Below are positions 38,329 through 48,454 of a stretch of DNA of 64,000 nt, piece by piece; within the stretch, counting starts at the first letter, position 1; each line of letters begins with the position of its first letter. Below the pieces are notes generated by a model, which was not told the DNA's origin, made no database searches, and worked only from the letters and a program-made list of their open reading frames with translations. This stretch comes from Listeria grandensis FSL F6-0971 (GTDB taxonomy: Bacteria > Bacillota > Bacilli > Lactobacillales > Listeriaceae): contig NZ_AODD01000002.1 in NCBI RefSeq assembly GCF_000525835.1, positions 1 to 64,000 of the forward strand, given 5' to 3'. Both the position numbers and the translations under genes were made by a program.

Positions 38329-39084
38329 TTACTCTCCTTCGATAATACAAGCTATATTTTGTTCTTTTAGGGTATCTAGAAGTGTTTTTGGAATGGGGCT
38401 GTTTGTAATAATGGCGTCGATTCCTGTGAAGTCCATCTTGAAATTAGTTGTGACATGAAACTTGGAACTATCGATCAATAGATAGGTCTTGCTTGCGTTA
38501 TCACTAATGGCTTGATGTAGCTGGATATCATCAAATTCTGGGTAGAAAATACCTTGGTTTGTAATTCCGGAAGCGCCGATAAAGGCAACATCGAAATGAA
38601 AATGCTGGATTTGTGCGATGGTCGAGGCTCCATTTAATAGGTGAAAATCTGCGTGAAAAAAACCACCGAGTAAATAAATACGTTGCTTCTGCTTTGAAAA
38701 GGACAGCGCGTTGTCTACCGAGTTGGTCACAAGAAATGTATCTGGCGTGGCCAAATGTTCCGATATTAACTGGACGGTGGTGGAGACATCTAGCCATACT
38801 GTGTGCTTGTCATGGATGAGTGAAGCAGCTCTTTTTGCGATGCGTTGTTTGGCATGACTATGTTGTATTAAACGGTCGGTGTAATTTTCAATTTGTTGTT
38901 TTAATTTGGGGAGTGTGACCCCGCCGCGTGTTCTTTCCGCTAGGTCTTGTTCCACGAGTTTTAGAATATCTCGTCGGGCCGTGTCTTTAGAGATTCCGAA
39001 ATAGCTTGTTAAGTCTGGGAGTGTGAGAGATTGTCTTTCTTGTAGCAAGTCTAAAATTTTTGCTATGCGCGCTTTTTGTTCCAT
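38329..39084 (-). CDS. DeoR-family transcriptional regulator
   Basis: 251 residues. N-terminal HTH (about 4-55, LTLPDLTSYFGISKDTARRDILKL, then TRGGV) and a DeoR C-terminal sensor domain of the sugar-phosphate isomerase-like fold (LLGGFFHADFHLLNG, DVAFIGASGI). ATG 39084 has GGTGAT 6 nt upstream; longer starts add a few residues. It probably represses itself and the adjacent nagA copy and is released by a phosphorylated amino sugar. Confidence 0.9.
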   Translation of the reverse strand: MEQKARIAKILDLLQERQSLTLPDLTSYFGISKDTARRDILKLVEQDLAERTRGGVTLPKLKQQIENYTDRLIQHSHAKQRIAKRAASLIHDKHTVWLDVSTTVQLISEHLATPDTFLVTNSVDNALSFSKQKQRIYLLGGFFHADFHLLNGASTIAQIQHFHFDVAFIGASGITNQGIFYPEFDDIQLHQAISDNASKTYLLIDSSKFHVTTNFKMDFTGIDAIITNSPIPKTLLDTLKEQNIACIIEGE

Positions 39085-39129
39085 ATGCATCACCAAGTTT
39101 AGTATACAATATAAAAGTAAAGTTTGCTA

Positions 39130-39179
39130 GTTATTAAGTTTTTTTTATATTTTTATAAGTTTTTATAAGTTTTTTAAGA
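39130..39179 (-). promoter_or_regulatory. Tandem TTTTTATAAG repeats, candidate DeoR operator
   Basis: Two perfect adjacent copies of TTTTTATAAG (39151-39160, 39161-39170), a degenerate third (TTTTTTAAGA) and an upstream GTTATTAAG lie just upstream of the DeoR gene. DeoR-type regulators commonly bind short repeats. The run is also simply AT-rich, so this is tentative. Confidence 0.4.
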
Positions 39180-39265
39180 ATGTTACGTGGCGTTTTTTCT
39201 TAAAAATGCAAAATACACGAGGATTTGCTAAAATAGAGCCAAGGTGTTTAAAAGGAGTGAGTAGC

Positions 39266-40156
39266 TTGACTTATCGGGTGGGCATTATTGGCGCAGGAGC
39301 ATTAGGACTTTTATATGCTGGGATGTTGCGAGCGGATGTGACGCTTTATACGCACTCCGAACGTCAAGCGGTCGCAATTAACGAAAATAATGGTATAGCA
39401 GTGAGGTTAACTGGAACAGAAAAAGAAGCGGCTATCCGTGGCGTGCGGATCGAAAAAGCCGATTTTTTGGAAATGGATCTCGTTATTGTAACGGTGAAGT
39501 CTTATCAACTAGATTCGCTCGAAAAGCAATGGGGCGAAATTCCTTTGGAGACGCCGCTTTTATTTTTGCAAAATGGAATTGGGCATTTGGAATTGTTGGC
39601 GAATTTGCCACAGGAGACGATTTTGGTGGGATCTTGTGAGCATGGCGTCGGGAAAATCGATGATAGGGTGGCGGAATGGCGTGGTATGGGTCGAACGAAT
39701 TGGGCGCTTTATCGGGGACGTGCTAACGAGGCTTTATATGGCATATTTGATGCGAACCCAGACTTTCTTTTTTTGGAGCAGGTAGATTATCGTGAAATGT
39801 TGTATAATAAATTATTGGTTAATGCGGTGATTAATCCGTTGACTGCTGTTCTTGGTGTGTCAAATGGTGCATTGTTACATAATGAATATATGTTGGAACT
39901 ATTGAAGCGATTGACGGAAGAAGTGGCGACCGTTTTAGCGCGCGAGGAGGCATTTCAGAAGGTATCTGGAATATGCGAGGCGACGGCGCTGAACTTTTCT
40001 TCAATGGCAACGGACGTCAAGGAGAAGCGGCGGACGGAGATTGAGAGTATAACTGGAGCGGTAGTCAAGCTTGCGAAAAGGCAGGGCAAACCCGCTCCAA
40101 TTTCAGAGACATTATACGGCCTATTGAAGGGGCTAGAGGGAGAGTATTTACAGTGA
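39266..40156 (+). CDS. panE: 2-dehydropantoate 2-reductase (ketopantoate reductase)
   Basis: 296 residues. It starts at TTG 39266 behind AAAGGAG, giving MTYRVGIIGAGALGLLYAG with the GxGxxG NADPH motif at the N-terminus. The C-terminal helical domain has the catalytic Lys/Asn region (YNKLLVNAVINPLTA). It makes pantoate for coenzyme A. The next start overlaps its stop (GTGA). Confidence 0.92.
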   Translation: MTYRVGIIGAGALGLLYAGMLRADVTLYTHSERQAVAINENNGIAVRLTGTEKEAAIRGVRIEKADFLEMDLVIVTVKSYQLDSLEKQWGEIPLETPLLFLQNGIGHLELLANLPQETILVGSCEHGVGKIDDRVAEWRGMGRTNWALYRGRANEALYGIFDANPDFLFLEQVDYREMLYNKLLVNAVINPLTAVLGVSNGALLHNEYMLELLKRLTEEVATVLAREEAFQKVSGICEATALNFSSMATDVKEKRRTEIESITGAVVKLAKRQGKPAPISETLYGLLKGLEGEYLQ

Positions 40157-40536
40157 ATTGGTTAACGAATGTGACGGCGCTTGTTATTATCGCCCCAGTA
40201 CTTATATTTACGTTGACGTTTATGGTGACGCAGTATATGACGAAACGAACACCCAAAGCGATCAAACGGAGCGCGGATGTGACAACTTTTTTCCTGATTT
40301 TAGCGGTGCATTTCTTCATGATTGTGCTGTTTGATCAGTCCTTTTTGCTCTATATTTTGTTGTTTTTATTTTTGGTAGGCATTGTTTTTGTGGCGATGTA
40401 TGCGAAGTCGCAAGGCGATATTAATTTCCGCAAAGTGATTCGTGGTTATTGGCGAATTTGTTTTTTTGCTTTCGCGATTTTATACTTGCTATTATTCGTC
40501 ATTGGGTTGGCAAAAAGTATTGTGCTTGTTTTTTGA
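40153..40536 (+). CDS. DUF3397 membrane protein
   Basis: A 127-residue protein with four hydrophobic helices, starting at GTG 40153 overlapping the panE stop by 4 nt. The pattern fits DUF3397, a Bacilli family that sits between panE and the dcw cluster. Function unknown. Confidence 0.8.
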   Translation: MNWLTNVTALVIIAPVLIFTLTFMVTQYMTKRTPKAIKRSADVTTFFLILAVHFFMIVLFDQSFLLYILLFLFLVGIVFVAMYAKSQGDINFRKVIRGYWRICFFAFAILYLLLFVIGLAKSIVLVF

Positions 40537-40605
40537 AATAGTCTGAGATCTTCTATTCTGACAACATGTGGATGGCAATTGACGACAGTATGAGCAAACA
40601 TAACC

Positions 40606-40658
40606 AAAAGAAGAGGCGTGGCCGAGTATGAGGAACCGGTGTATGCCTCTTCTTTTTG
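40606..40658. terminator. Terminator between DUF3397 gene and ankyrin gene
   Basis: AAAAGAAGAGGC / GCCTCTTCTTTTT arms; likely to work on both strands. Confidence 0.85.
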
Positions 40659-40660
40659 AA

Positions 40661-41395
40661 TTATTTAGCGCCGTGTGCTTGGAGCATGTCCGCTATGGCG
40701 TGATCGTTTTGTTCCTTGGCGTGTTGGAGTGGCGTTACGCCGTTTGCATCAGCAATATTTGGGTTAGCGCCATTTTCGAGTAGGCCTGCACGATTTGTTG
40801 TTGCGTTTTATTGCCGTTAGACAAGACGATGGCTTCTAAAAGTGCTGTCCAGCCTGGATTGTTTACGTGATTGACATCGATTTCGGTCTCGGCTAGGAGC
40901 AGACGAACATTCGCTAAATGGCCTTTTTCAGCGGCAGGGATCAGGGCGGTCCCTCCGAATCGATTGGTTAATTTAATCGGGGTGATGGGAAAGCATGTGC
41001 CTTAAGATCTCTGTGCGTCCTTCTGCGCCAGCGTATAAAAAGGGGCTATCTTGCATATGATCCTGTAAATTGACGTCGGCATCATACTTTAGGAAAAGTT
41101 GTGCCATCTGAATATCGTTTTCGTGTGTCGCGATGAGCAACCCGCTTTCTCCTTTACTGTTCACCGCATCAACCTGTGCCCCTTGGTCAAGAAGCGACCT
41201 GATTTGTTCGAGATCTTTTGCTTTAATAGCTCTGAGTAAAGAGGCGTTCAAATTCGCTGTGCTTTTCTTGGGCATGATTTTCTCCTCCGTTTCCTGTTTT
41301 GGTATATTTTCTGATTCTCTTGATTTGGATTTGTTGGAACAGGCTATAAGTGTAATGATTGCAATCGTGTCTAAAAATAGAAATAATTGGCGCAT
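40661..41395 (-). pseudogene. Ankyrin-repeat lipoprotein, two frameshifts
   Basis: ATG 41395 with AGGAGG upstream. Signal and lipobox (LIAC), then ankyrin repeats (NLNASLLRAIKAKDLEQIRSLLDQG..., NSKGESGLLIATHENDIQMAQLFL...). Four G at 40979-40982 end the frame at 40973; three would continue as HPIKLTNRFGGTALIPAAEKGH. A missing base near 40783-40786 breaks QALLENGANPNIADANGVTPL, after which the frame runs to 40661. A whole gene would give about 240 residues. Some ankyrin lipoproteins are inhibitors or immunity proteins; here no partner is seen. Confidence 0.82.
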
Positions 41396-41601
41396 AATCT
41401 GAAACCTCCTTTATATGACTAGTATGCCATATGAAAATAAACCAGACATTAACTGGATATTAAATGTTTAGTGGGAAATGTCCCCACTCCTGCTCCACTT
41501 CTGTGGAATAAGAAAAAATCGCTCTATATCAGCGCTTAGTAATCTTGTTTTTAGGACAAGGTTTTATTTTTTTGCACTTTTTTTCAGTTTTTGGTGGTAC
41601 G

Positions 41602-41643
41602 AAGTGGGGAGTTGTGGTAAAGTTGTTAATAAGAAAGTGGGGA
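41602..41643 (+). promoter_or_regulatory. Candidate MraZ autoregulatory repeats
   Basis: Direct copies of AAGTGGGGA at 41602-41610 and 41635-41643, with degenerate GTTGTGG and AAAGTTGT between. MraZ is known to bind arrays of short GTGGG- or AAAGTG-type repeats before its own gene; the last copy lies just 6 nt before the mraZ ATG. Confidence 0.6.
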
Positions 41644-41649
41644 TGGACT

Positions 41650-42081
41650 ATGTTCATGGGCGAATATCAACATAACATTGATATAAAGGGCCGTTTAATC
41701 GTGCCATCTAAATTCCGTGAACAATTAGGGGATCAATTTGTCATTACCCGAGGGCTTGATAAATGTCTCTTTGCTTATCCGCTTGATGAGTGGACGAAAG
41801 TGGAAGAGAAGATCCAGAAACTCCCGCTGACTAAAAAAGATGCTCGTTCTTTTACCCGTTTTTTCTTTTCTGGGGCTTCGGAATGTGAGCTTGATAAGCA
41901 GGGTCGGATGAATATTCCGTCCAACTTAACAAGCTATGCGGAACTCGAGAAAGAGACGGTGATTGTCGGGGTCGCAAGTCGTATTGAAATTTGGAGCAAG
42001 TCAGAATGGGATAAATTCTTCGATGACGCACAGGAATCATTCGCAGACATTGCCGAAAATATGATTGGCTTTGATATTTAA
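41650..42081 (+). CDS. mraZ: Transcriptional regulator MraZ
   Basis: 143 residues, [19 protein letters not shown], with two SpoVT/AbrB-like swapped-hairpin halves (about 5-60 and 76-130) each with the DxxGR core (DIKGR, DKQGR). It represses the dcw operon in several bacteria. The start fits Listeria MraZ; in-frame ATG 41656 is an alternative. Confidence 0.95.
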   Translation: MFMGEYQHNIDIKGRLIVPSKFREQLGDQFVITRGLDKCLFAYPLDEWTKVEEKIQKLPLTKKDARSFTRFFFSGASECELDKQGRMNIPSNLTSYAELEKETVIVGVASRIEIWSKSEWDKFFDDAQESFADIAENMIGFDI

Positions 42082-42100
42082 AAGAGGAGGGCATACTCGG

Positions 42101-43054
42101 ATGTTTGAACATGAGACAGTATTGTTAAAAGAGACGGTAGACAGCTTGAACATAAAGCCAGATGGTGTGTATGTCGACTGTACGCTCGGTGGGGCAGGAC
42201 ATAGTGCTTACTTATTGAGCCAACTTTCGGAGTCGGGGCATTTATTTGCGTTTGATCAAGATAGCAAGGCGCTTGCCCACGCGAAAGAACGTTTAAGTGA
42301 GTACACCGGACAAGTGACGTTTATCAAAAGCAACTTTAGATATATAAAGGAAGCATTACTAGAAGTTGGGATTACCAAAGTGGATGGAATTTTGTATGAT
42401 TTAGGTGTTTCGTCACCGCAACTAGATGAACGGGAACGTGGATTTAGTTATCATCAAGATGCACCGCTAGATATGCGAATGGATCAGGATGCCGAGCTTA
42501 CGGCACGCGATGTCGTGAATGATTGGCGTTATGAGGATCTTGTGCGCATTTTTTTCCGGTATGGCGAGGAGAAGTTTTCGAAGCAAGTGGCACGTGAGAT
42601 TGAACGGAGACGTGAAGTGGCACCGATTGAGACGACGGGGGAACTCGTGGATGCGATCAAAGCCGCGATTCCAGCGCCAGCAAGGCGAAAAGGGGGGCAC
42701 CCAGCGAAGCGGGTTTTCCAAGCGATTCGGATTGCAGTGAACGACGAACTAGGTGCAGTAGAAGATTCGCTGAAAGAAGCGCTTGAACTACTGAAACCAG
42801 GTGGACGAATCAGCGTGATTACGTTCCATTCTTTAGAAGATCGAATGACGAAGCAAATTTTTGCAGAACAAGCGAAGGGGCCGGAGCTGCCACCAGGGTT
42901 ACCGATTATTCCAGATGAATATAAGCCAAAAATGAAGCTAATAACAAGAAAACCTATTCTCCCATCTGAGGAAGAACTAACGGAAAACAATCGTGCGAGA
43001 TCAGCAAAGCTAGAGTGGTGGAACGAAATAGTTAGGAGTGATGTAAATGAGTAA
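42101..43054 (+). CDS. rsmH: 16S rRNA (cytosine1402-N4)-methyltransferase RsmH (MraW)
   Basis: 317 residues from ATG 42101 (GAGGAGG 10 nt upstream). SAM motif [16 protein letters not shown], then [19 protein letters not shown], and late ITFHSLEDR. It methylates C1402 of 16S rRNA. It overlaps ftsL by 8 nt. Confidence 0.96.
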   Translation: MFEHETVLLKETVDSLNIKPDGVYVDCTLGGAGHSAYLLSQLSESGHLFAFDQDSKALAHAKERLSEYTGQVTFIKSNFRYIKEALLEVGITKVDGILYDLGVSSPQLDERERGFSYHQDAPLDMRMDQDAELTARDVVNDWRYEDLVRIFFRYGEEKFSKQVAREIERRREVAPIETTGELVDAIKAAIPAPARRKGGHPAKRVFQAIRIAVNDELGAVEDSLKEALELLKPGGRISVITFHSLEDRMTKQIFAEQAKGPELPPGLPIIPDEYKPKMKLITRKPILPSEEELTENNRARSAKLEWWNEIVRSDVNE

Positions 43055-43418
43055 TAATGTAGCTTACAAAACGAATGCGGAACCAAAACGTGTACATAGA
43101 GAAGTACCGCAGCCGCAACCTAGGAAGCAAATATTAAAACGTGGTAAAATAACGCTTGGTGAGAAAATGATCGCCTCCATTTTCATTGTTGTGATTGCGG
43201 TTTTTGCATTTAAAATCATCAGCGTGCAGGCGCAAATATATGATGTGAACCAAAGTATTCAAGAAAAACAAACGGATGTGGATAAACAAGTGAAAGCGAA
43301 CGAAGATTTGTCGGCGGAAGTGGCAGATCTTAGCCGTTACGAACGTGTGTGGCAAAAAGCGAAAGAGCTTGGTTTGAAACTCGATCCAGATAATGTGAAA
43401 GTAGTGGAAGGCAAATGA
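43047..43418 (+). CDS. ftsL: Cell division protein FtsL
   Basis: A 123-residue bitopic protein: basic cytoplasmic tail, one transmembrane helix (about 45-68, [20 protein letters not shown]), then an extracellular leucine-zipper coiled coil. It joins DivIC and DivIB at the septum. Overlaps with both neighbours show coupling. Confidence 0.93.
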   Translation: MSNNVAYKTNAEPKRVHREVPQPQPRKQILKRGKITLGEKMIASIFIVVIAVFAFKIISVQAQIYDVNQSIQEKQTDVDKQVKANEDLSAEVADLSRYERVWQKAKELGLKLDPDNVKVVEGK

Positions 43419-45661
43419 AGAAACGAGTAGGAAACATGCGAAGGGGCGCCTTGGTTCTTTTCATCATCTTTGGCGTTATTTTTCTGTCAGTTATCGGACG
43501 CTTCTTTTACATGCAAGTCGTTGGCGATGTTAACGGCGTTCCTCTTGCTGCGAAGGCGGCAAAACAGCATTTACGAAGCAGTGTCATGGAAGCAAATCGC
43601 GGCTCTATTTTGGACCAAAAGGGCGAAGTGATTGCAAAGGACACTGCTTCTTATACGTTGGCGGCTGTGCTTGATCCAAAGCAAACCGTCGATCCGAAAA
43701 ACCCGCATCATGTGGTTGAAAAAGAGAAAACTGCGGCACTTTTAGCGAAATATTTACCGTTAAAAGAAGCGGATATTTTGAAAAAGCTCGAAAAGAAAAA
43801 GGTATTCCAAGTTGAATTTGGGAAGGCTGGCAAGAACTTGTCGGCCGAAGTGAAGGATAAGATTGAGGCTTCCAAACTGCCAGGGCTTGTCTTTACAAAG
43901 CAAGCAGAGCGATTTTATCCGAATGGTGTCTTTGCCTCGCATCTTGTTGGTTATGCCCAGCAGGAGACTGGAAAGGATGGTATGTCGAAATTAATCGGTA
44001 AAATGGGAATTGAGAAGGCGTACAATAGCATTTTAACTGGTAAAAATGGATCGATTAATTATGATGCAGATAAATATGGTTATATTTTGCCGAACACGAA
44101 AAGTAGTGTGAAGGAAGCGCAAGATGGTCAGAATATTTATTTGACGCTGGATAAGAAAATCCAAACATTTTTAGAGGATACGCTCAATACGGTGGATGCG
44201 AAGTATAATCCCAAAAATATGATGGCGGTTGTGATGAACCCGAAAACGGGTGAGATTTTGGCTATGAGTCAGCGCGATACGTTTAATCCAACGACGAAGG
44301 AAGGTTTGACGAAAGAGTGGGCGAACTTACCGGTGGAAACAACGTATGAGCCTGGTTCGGTTATGAAAGTATTCTCGCTTGCATCGGCTATCGATCTCGG
44401 TGTTTATAACCCAAATGCATACTATCAATCTGGAACATACAATGTTGGTAAGATTCCAATACATGACCATAATGCTGGTGTTGGCTGGGGATCAATTACG
44501 TATCGTGAAGGTGTGGAACGCTCCAGTAACGTAGCGTTTGCAAAAATGCTTGCTGGTATGGGCCCTGATAAATTCAAAACCTATTTGCAAAATTTTGGAT
44601 TTGGTCAAAAAACGGGTATCGACCTTCCGAATGAAGCGCAAGGCAAGATCCTTTTTGATCAAAAAATTGAGCAGGTAACAACGGTATTTGGCCAAGGGAC
44701 AACGGTTTCTATGATGCAAATGCTTCAAGGTGCGACGGCAATCGCGAGTGATGGAACGATGAAGCAACCATACGTTGTCTCAAAAATTGTCGATCCGAAT
44801 ACGGGTAAAACAACGAAGACGAAGCCGAAAGTGACGGGTAGCCCGATCAGTGCAGCAACAGCGAAGCAAACGCGTGAGGAATTACGAAATGTTATTAAAG
44901 GTAAAGTTGGTACGGGGAAACTGTACGCGATTGACGGTTATGATATCGCTGGTAAAACCGGAACGTCCCAAATCCCCAATCCAAATGGTGGGGGTTATAT
45001 GACAGGGGATAATAACTATATATTCTCCTTCATGGGCATGGCACCAGCAAAAGATCCAGAGCTTGTCATGTATGTGACGATGTTGCAACCGCAATTGCCA
45101 ACAGGTGTGACAGGCGGCAAGGCGGTATCTGAAATTTTTAACCCGGTAATGAAGAACAGTTTGCAATACTTGAATATCAAGTCGGCGGATACAGATAAAC
45201 TAAAAACGGTCGAAGTTCCGACGATGGCAGGTAAGACGCCGGAAGCGGCTAAGAAAGAACTGGAAGCGAAGAAGTTGGTTCCTGTCGTGATTGGTAATGG
45301 TAAGAAAATTGTGCAGCAATTACCGCAAGTTGGTGAGAAGATTTTAGAAGGGCAGCGTGTTATTTTGATGACAGAAGGTGACATGACGATTCCTGATATG
45401 AAGGATTGGGCGAAGAATGATGTGCTCAAAGTCTCCGAAATAACGGGAGTTCCTTTTAAAGTGACCGGAAATGGGTATGTGCTTAAGCAGAGCCTATCTG
45501 CGGGATCCGTGCTGAATGATAAATCCAATGTGATAATTGAGCTTGCGACACCGGATAAAATTCCGAATTTCAACAAAGTGCCTGTGGTGACGAAGGATAA
45601 AGACGATTCGACGGACACATCGGTGGAAGAAGCGGCAGGGCTAAACGCCTTATTAAATTAA
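43415..45661 (+). CDS. pbp2B: Penicillin-binding protein 2B, septal transpeptidase with PASTA domains
   Basis: 748 residues: N-terminal membrane anchor, PBP dimerisation domain (about 55-230), transpeptidase domain with S-V-M-K (near 314), SSN and KTGTS motifs, and two C-terminal PASTA repeats (about 598-655, 656-713). It crosslinks septal peptidoglycan. ATG overlaps the ftsL stop by 4 nt. Confidence 0.95.
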   Translation: MKKRVGNMRRGALVLFIIFGVIFLSVIGRFFYMQVVGDVNGVPLAAKAAKQHLRSSVMEANRGSILDQKGEVIAKDTASYTLAAVLDPKQTVDPKNPHHVVEKEKTAALLAKYLPLKEADILKKLEKKKVFQVEFGKAGKNLSAEVKDKIEASKLPGLVFTKQAERFYPNGVFASHLVGYAQQETGKDGMSKLIGKMGIEKAYNSILTGKNGSINYDADKYGYILPNTKSSVKEAQDGQNIYLTLDKKIQTFLEDTLNTVDAKYNPKNMMAVVMNPKTGEILAMSQRDTFNPTTKEGLTKEWANLPVETTYEPGSVMKVFSLASAIDLGVYNPNAYYQSGTYNVGKIPIHDHNAGVGWGSITYREGVERSSNVAFAKMLAGMGPDKFKTYLQNFGFGQKTGIDLPNEAQGKILFDQKIEQVTTVFGQGTTVSMMQMLQGATAIASDGTMKQPYVVSKIVDPNTGKTTKTKPKVTGSPISAATAKQTREELRNVIKGKVGTGKLYAIDGYDIAGKTGTSQIPNPNGGGYMTGDNNYIFSFMGMAPAKDPELVMYVTMLQPQLPTGVTGGKAVSEIFNPVMKNSLQYLNIKSADTDKLKTVEVPTMAGKTPEAAKKELEAKKLVPVVIGNGKKIVQQLPQVGEKILEGQRVILMTEGDMTIPDMKDWAKNDVLKVSEITGVPFKVTGNGYVLKQSLSAGSVLNDKSNVIIELATPDKIPNFNKVPVVTKDKDDSTDTSVEEAAGLNALLN

Positions 45662-45673
45662 TATACGTGAGGA

Positions 45674-45724
45674 GTAGGCGCCAAACTTCGTGACAGGCAA
45701 ACGCGAGGCGCCTACTTTCTTTTC
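45674..45724 (+). terminator. Hairpin between pbp2B and murE
   Basis: A perfect 9-bp stem GTAGGCGCC / GGCGCCTAC followed by TTTCTTTTC. It may terminate partially and split the dcw operon; a roughly 230-bp gap here leaves room for an internal promoter. Confidence 0.6.
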
Positions 45725-45893
45725 ATCACATTGGAAACATTGTTAAAAGACTAGTATTCCCACGTTGTTTTTGCTAATATAGAGGAGAAGATTTGTCATC
45801 GTTACGCGCGGCTGATATGCTTCCCCGCTTTTTAAAGGGATGTGATATCGTTTTTTGGCGTTAGGGCGATCGGGATGGAAGGGAAGTTTCAAA

Positions 45894-47381
45894 ATGGAAT
45901 TAAAGAAGCTGATACAGGCAATTCCTTATAATCGAATCATGCAGGCGAAGGAAGATGTGCTACATATAGAAATTAATGCGGTGGAACAGGATAGCGGGCA
46001 AGTGCGGGATGGAACGCTATTTGTTTGTATTGACGGGGAAGTCGTTGATGGCCATGATTACGCGAAAATCGCGCAGGAACAAGGCGCGGTGGCGATTGTT
46101 GCGGAACGGGTGCTGGCGGATGTGACGCTACCGATTATCTTGGTACAGGACGGGAAACGGGCGATGGCGATGCTTGCTGCGGCGTTTTATGAAAATCCGA
46201 CAGCTGAAATGGCTTTGATTGGTATTACAGGAACAAACGGTAAAACGACAGTGAGTCACCTCATCGAGTTCATTCTCGCAGATCATGCGGTGACAACGGG
46301 TCTGATTGGCACGATGTATCGCAAAATTGGTGCTGAGATTTTGGAGACTAAAAACACGACACCGGATAGTTTAACGCTACAAAAGACATTCCGGCAAATG
46401 CGGCATGCCAAAGTGACGACGGCAATCATGGAAGTATCTTCCCACGCATTGGTGCAAGGCCGCGTTTATGGATCAGAGTATGACATAGCTGTATTTACGA
46501 ATTTGTCGCAGGATCATCTCGATTACCACAAAACGATGGAAGAGTATGCACACGCGAAGAGCTTGCTATTTGCACAGCTTGGTAACGGTTATGGTGGTGT
46601 GGCTAAAACGGCCGTTATGAATGCCGATGATGCGTATGCGCGATTCATGACGGAGGCAACTGGTGTGAGTTTATTGTCGTATGGCATCGAGAATGAAGCG
46701 ACATTTCAAGCAAGGAACATCAGGATTAGTAGCAAAGGCACTGCGTTTGATCTCCATTTTCAGGATGAGGTTTTCCATACCGAATTGAAATTAAGCGGCA
46801 AGTTCAATGTATACAATGCGCTAGCAGCGATCGCAACGGTCTACGCGGCGAAAGAAGGACCAAGCACACTGCCAGAAATTATCGCATCATTGGAAAAGGT
46901 ACCAGGTGTCGCGGGGCGTTTTGAGCTCGTAGATGCAGGCCAACAATTTCCGGTCATTGTAGACTACGCGCATACGCCAGATGGACTCGAGAATGTTTTG
47001 AAAACCGTGGGCGAGTTTGCAACAGGACGGATTTTTGTTGTTGTTGGTTGTGGCGGTGATCGTGATAAAGGAAAAAGGCCACAGATGGCGCAGATTGCCG
47101 TGAAGTATGCTACAGATCCTATTTTTACATCGGATAATCCGCGAACAGAAGCACCAATGCAGATCATTGAAGATATGTTGGCGGGCGTGCCCAATGCGAC
47201 TTATACAGTGAAGGAACAACGACATGACGCGATTCGGTTTGCCGTAAATCAAGCAAAGGCGGAAGATGTCATTTTGATCGCTGGAAAAGGGCATGAAACG
47301 TACCAAATCATTGGCGATGTCGTCCATGATTTTGATGATCGCACCGAAGCGCGAGACGCTATTTTGGCGAAGATACTATAA
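45894..47381 (+). CDS. murE: UDP-MurNAc-L-Ala-D-Glu:meso-DAP ligase MurE
   Basis: 495 residues. ATP site [10 protein letters not shown], central ligase motifs (TTPDSL, MEVSSHAL) and C-terminal DNPR, the signature for meso-diaminopimelate, as expected in Listeria. The start at ATG 45894 has GAAGGGAAG; longer frames run into the leader. Confidence 0.96.
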   Translation: MELKKLIQAIPYNRIMQAKEDVLHIEINAVEQDSGQVRDGTLFVCIDGEVVDGHDYAKIAQEQGAVAIVAERVLADVTLPIILVQDGKRAMAMLAAAFYENPTAEMALIGITGTNGKTTVSHLIEFILADHAVTTGLIGTMYRKIGAEILETKNTTPDSLTLQKTFRQMRHAKVTTAIMEVSSHALVQGRVYGSEYDIAVFTNLSQDHLDYHKTMEEYAHAKSLLFAQLGNGYGGVAKTAVMNADDAYARFMTEATGVSLLSYGIENEATFQARNIRISSKGTAFDLHFQDEVFHTELKLSGKFNVYNALAAIATVYAAKEGPSTLPEIIASLEKVPGVAGRFELVDAGQQFPVIVDYAHTPDGLENVLKTVGEFATGRIFVVVGCGGDRDKGKRPQMAQIAVKYATDPIFTSDNPRTEAPMQIIEDMLAGVPNATYTVKEQRHDAIRFAVNQAKAEDVILIAGKGHETYQIIGDVVHDFDDRTEARDAILAKIL

Positions 47382-47443
47382 AAACTAATATTGCACAGAA
47401 CAGATTTACGTTGTTCGTGATAAAAAGATAGGAGCGAAAAAGC

Positions 47444-48421
47444 GTGTCATTATATTGGATATTTACAACATTTGCGATGGCGTTCATTATTACTGTAATC
47501 GGGGTGCCACTATTCATTCCGTTTTTACAAAAATTGAAGTTTGGTCAGAGTATTCGTGAAGAAGGACCACAAAGCCATCAAAAAAAATCAGGAACGCCGA
47601 CGATGGGAGGACTTGTCTTTTTACTAGCTATGATTGTGAGTTTTGTCGTCATGGTACTGATCGGTGGCTGGTTTGGAAGCGAGGCATTGCTACTCCTTAT
47701 CCCGCTCGTTTTATTTGGTGCACTAGGCTTTTTAGACGATTACATCAAAGTGGTTAAAAAACAAAATTTAGGATTAAAATCCAAACAAAAATTTATCGGA
47801 CAAGTCGTTATTTCGGTCTTGTTCTACCTCGTATATCGTTGGGGAGGTTATCCAGATACGCTCACGATTCCATTTACATCTATAGAAGTGAACCTTGGTT
47901 GGTTCTTCCTTATCTTTGTGATTTTCTGGATGGTCGGATTTTCCAACGCTGTTAACTTGACGGATGGTTTAGATGGTCTTGTTTCTGGACTGTCTGTGAT
48001 TGCATTTGGCACGTTTGGAATCATTGCGATTTACCAAGAGCAAAACGTCGTGGCGATGTTCTGCTTAGCCATTGTCGGCGCCATGCTTGGGTTCCTTCTT
48101 TTTAACAAAAATCCTGCGAAAATTTTTATGGGAGATACCGGATCACTCGCGCTAGGTGCTGGGATTGCGGCAATCTCGATTCTGTTGAAACAAGAATGGA
48201 TGTTGCTTTTAATCGGCCTTGTTTTTGTCATTGAAACGTCATCGGTTATTATCCAAGTATTCTATTTTAAAGTAACAAACGGAAAACGACTATTCAAAAT
48301 GAGTCCAATCCACCATCACTTTGAGCATGCCGATATCGGCTGGTCTGAGTGGCGTATTGTTTTCACTTTTTGGGGGACTGGCCTTGTATGTGCTATCATT
48401 GCCCTGTTCGTTATCCTTTAA
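47444..48421 (+). CDS. mraY: Phospho-MurNAc-pentapeptide transferase MraY
   Basis: 325 residues with about ten helices. It forms lipid I at the membrane. DDYIKV, NLTDGLDGL and MGDTGSLALG are the active-site loops, with the late HHHFE motif. GTG 47444 has AGGAG upstream. Confidence 0.96.
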   Translation: MSLYWIFTTFAMAFIITVIGVPLFIPFLQKLKFGQSIREEGPQSHQKKSGTPTMGGLVFLLAMIVSFVVMVLIGGWFGSEALLLLIPLVLFGALGFLDDYIKVVKKQNLGLKSKQKFIGQVVISVLFYLVYRWGGYPDTLTIPFTSIEVNLGWFFLIFVIFWMVGFSNAVNLTDGLDGLVSGLSVIAFGTFGIIAIYQEQNVVAMFCLAIVGAMLGFLLFNKNPAKIFMGDTGSLALGAGIAAISILLKQEWMLLLIGLVFVIETSSVIIQVFYFKVTNGKRLFKMSPIHHHFEHADIGWSEWRIVFTFWGTGLVCAIIALFVIL

Positions 48422-48454
48422 AAAATGGTAGAGAGTTAAACTGGAGGAGTAGAA

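Noticed and set aside
41478-41675. 65-residue frame before mraZ
   Set aside because: It overlaps the mraZ promoter and repeats and has no coding character.
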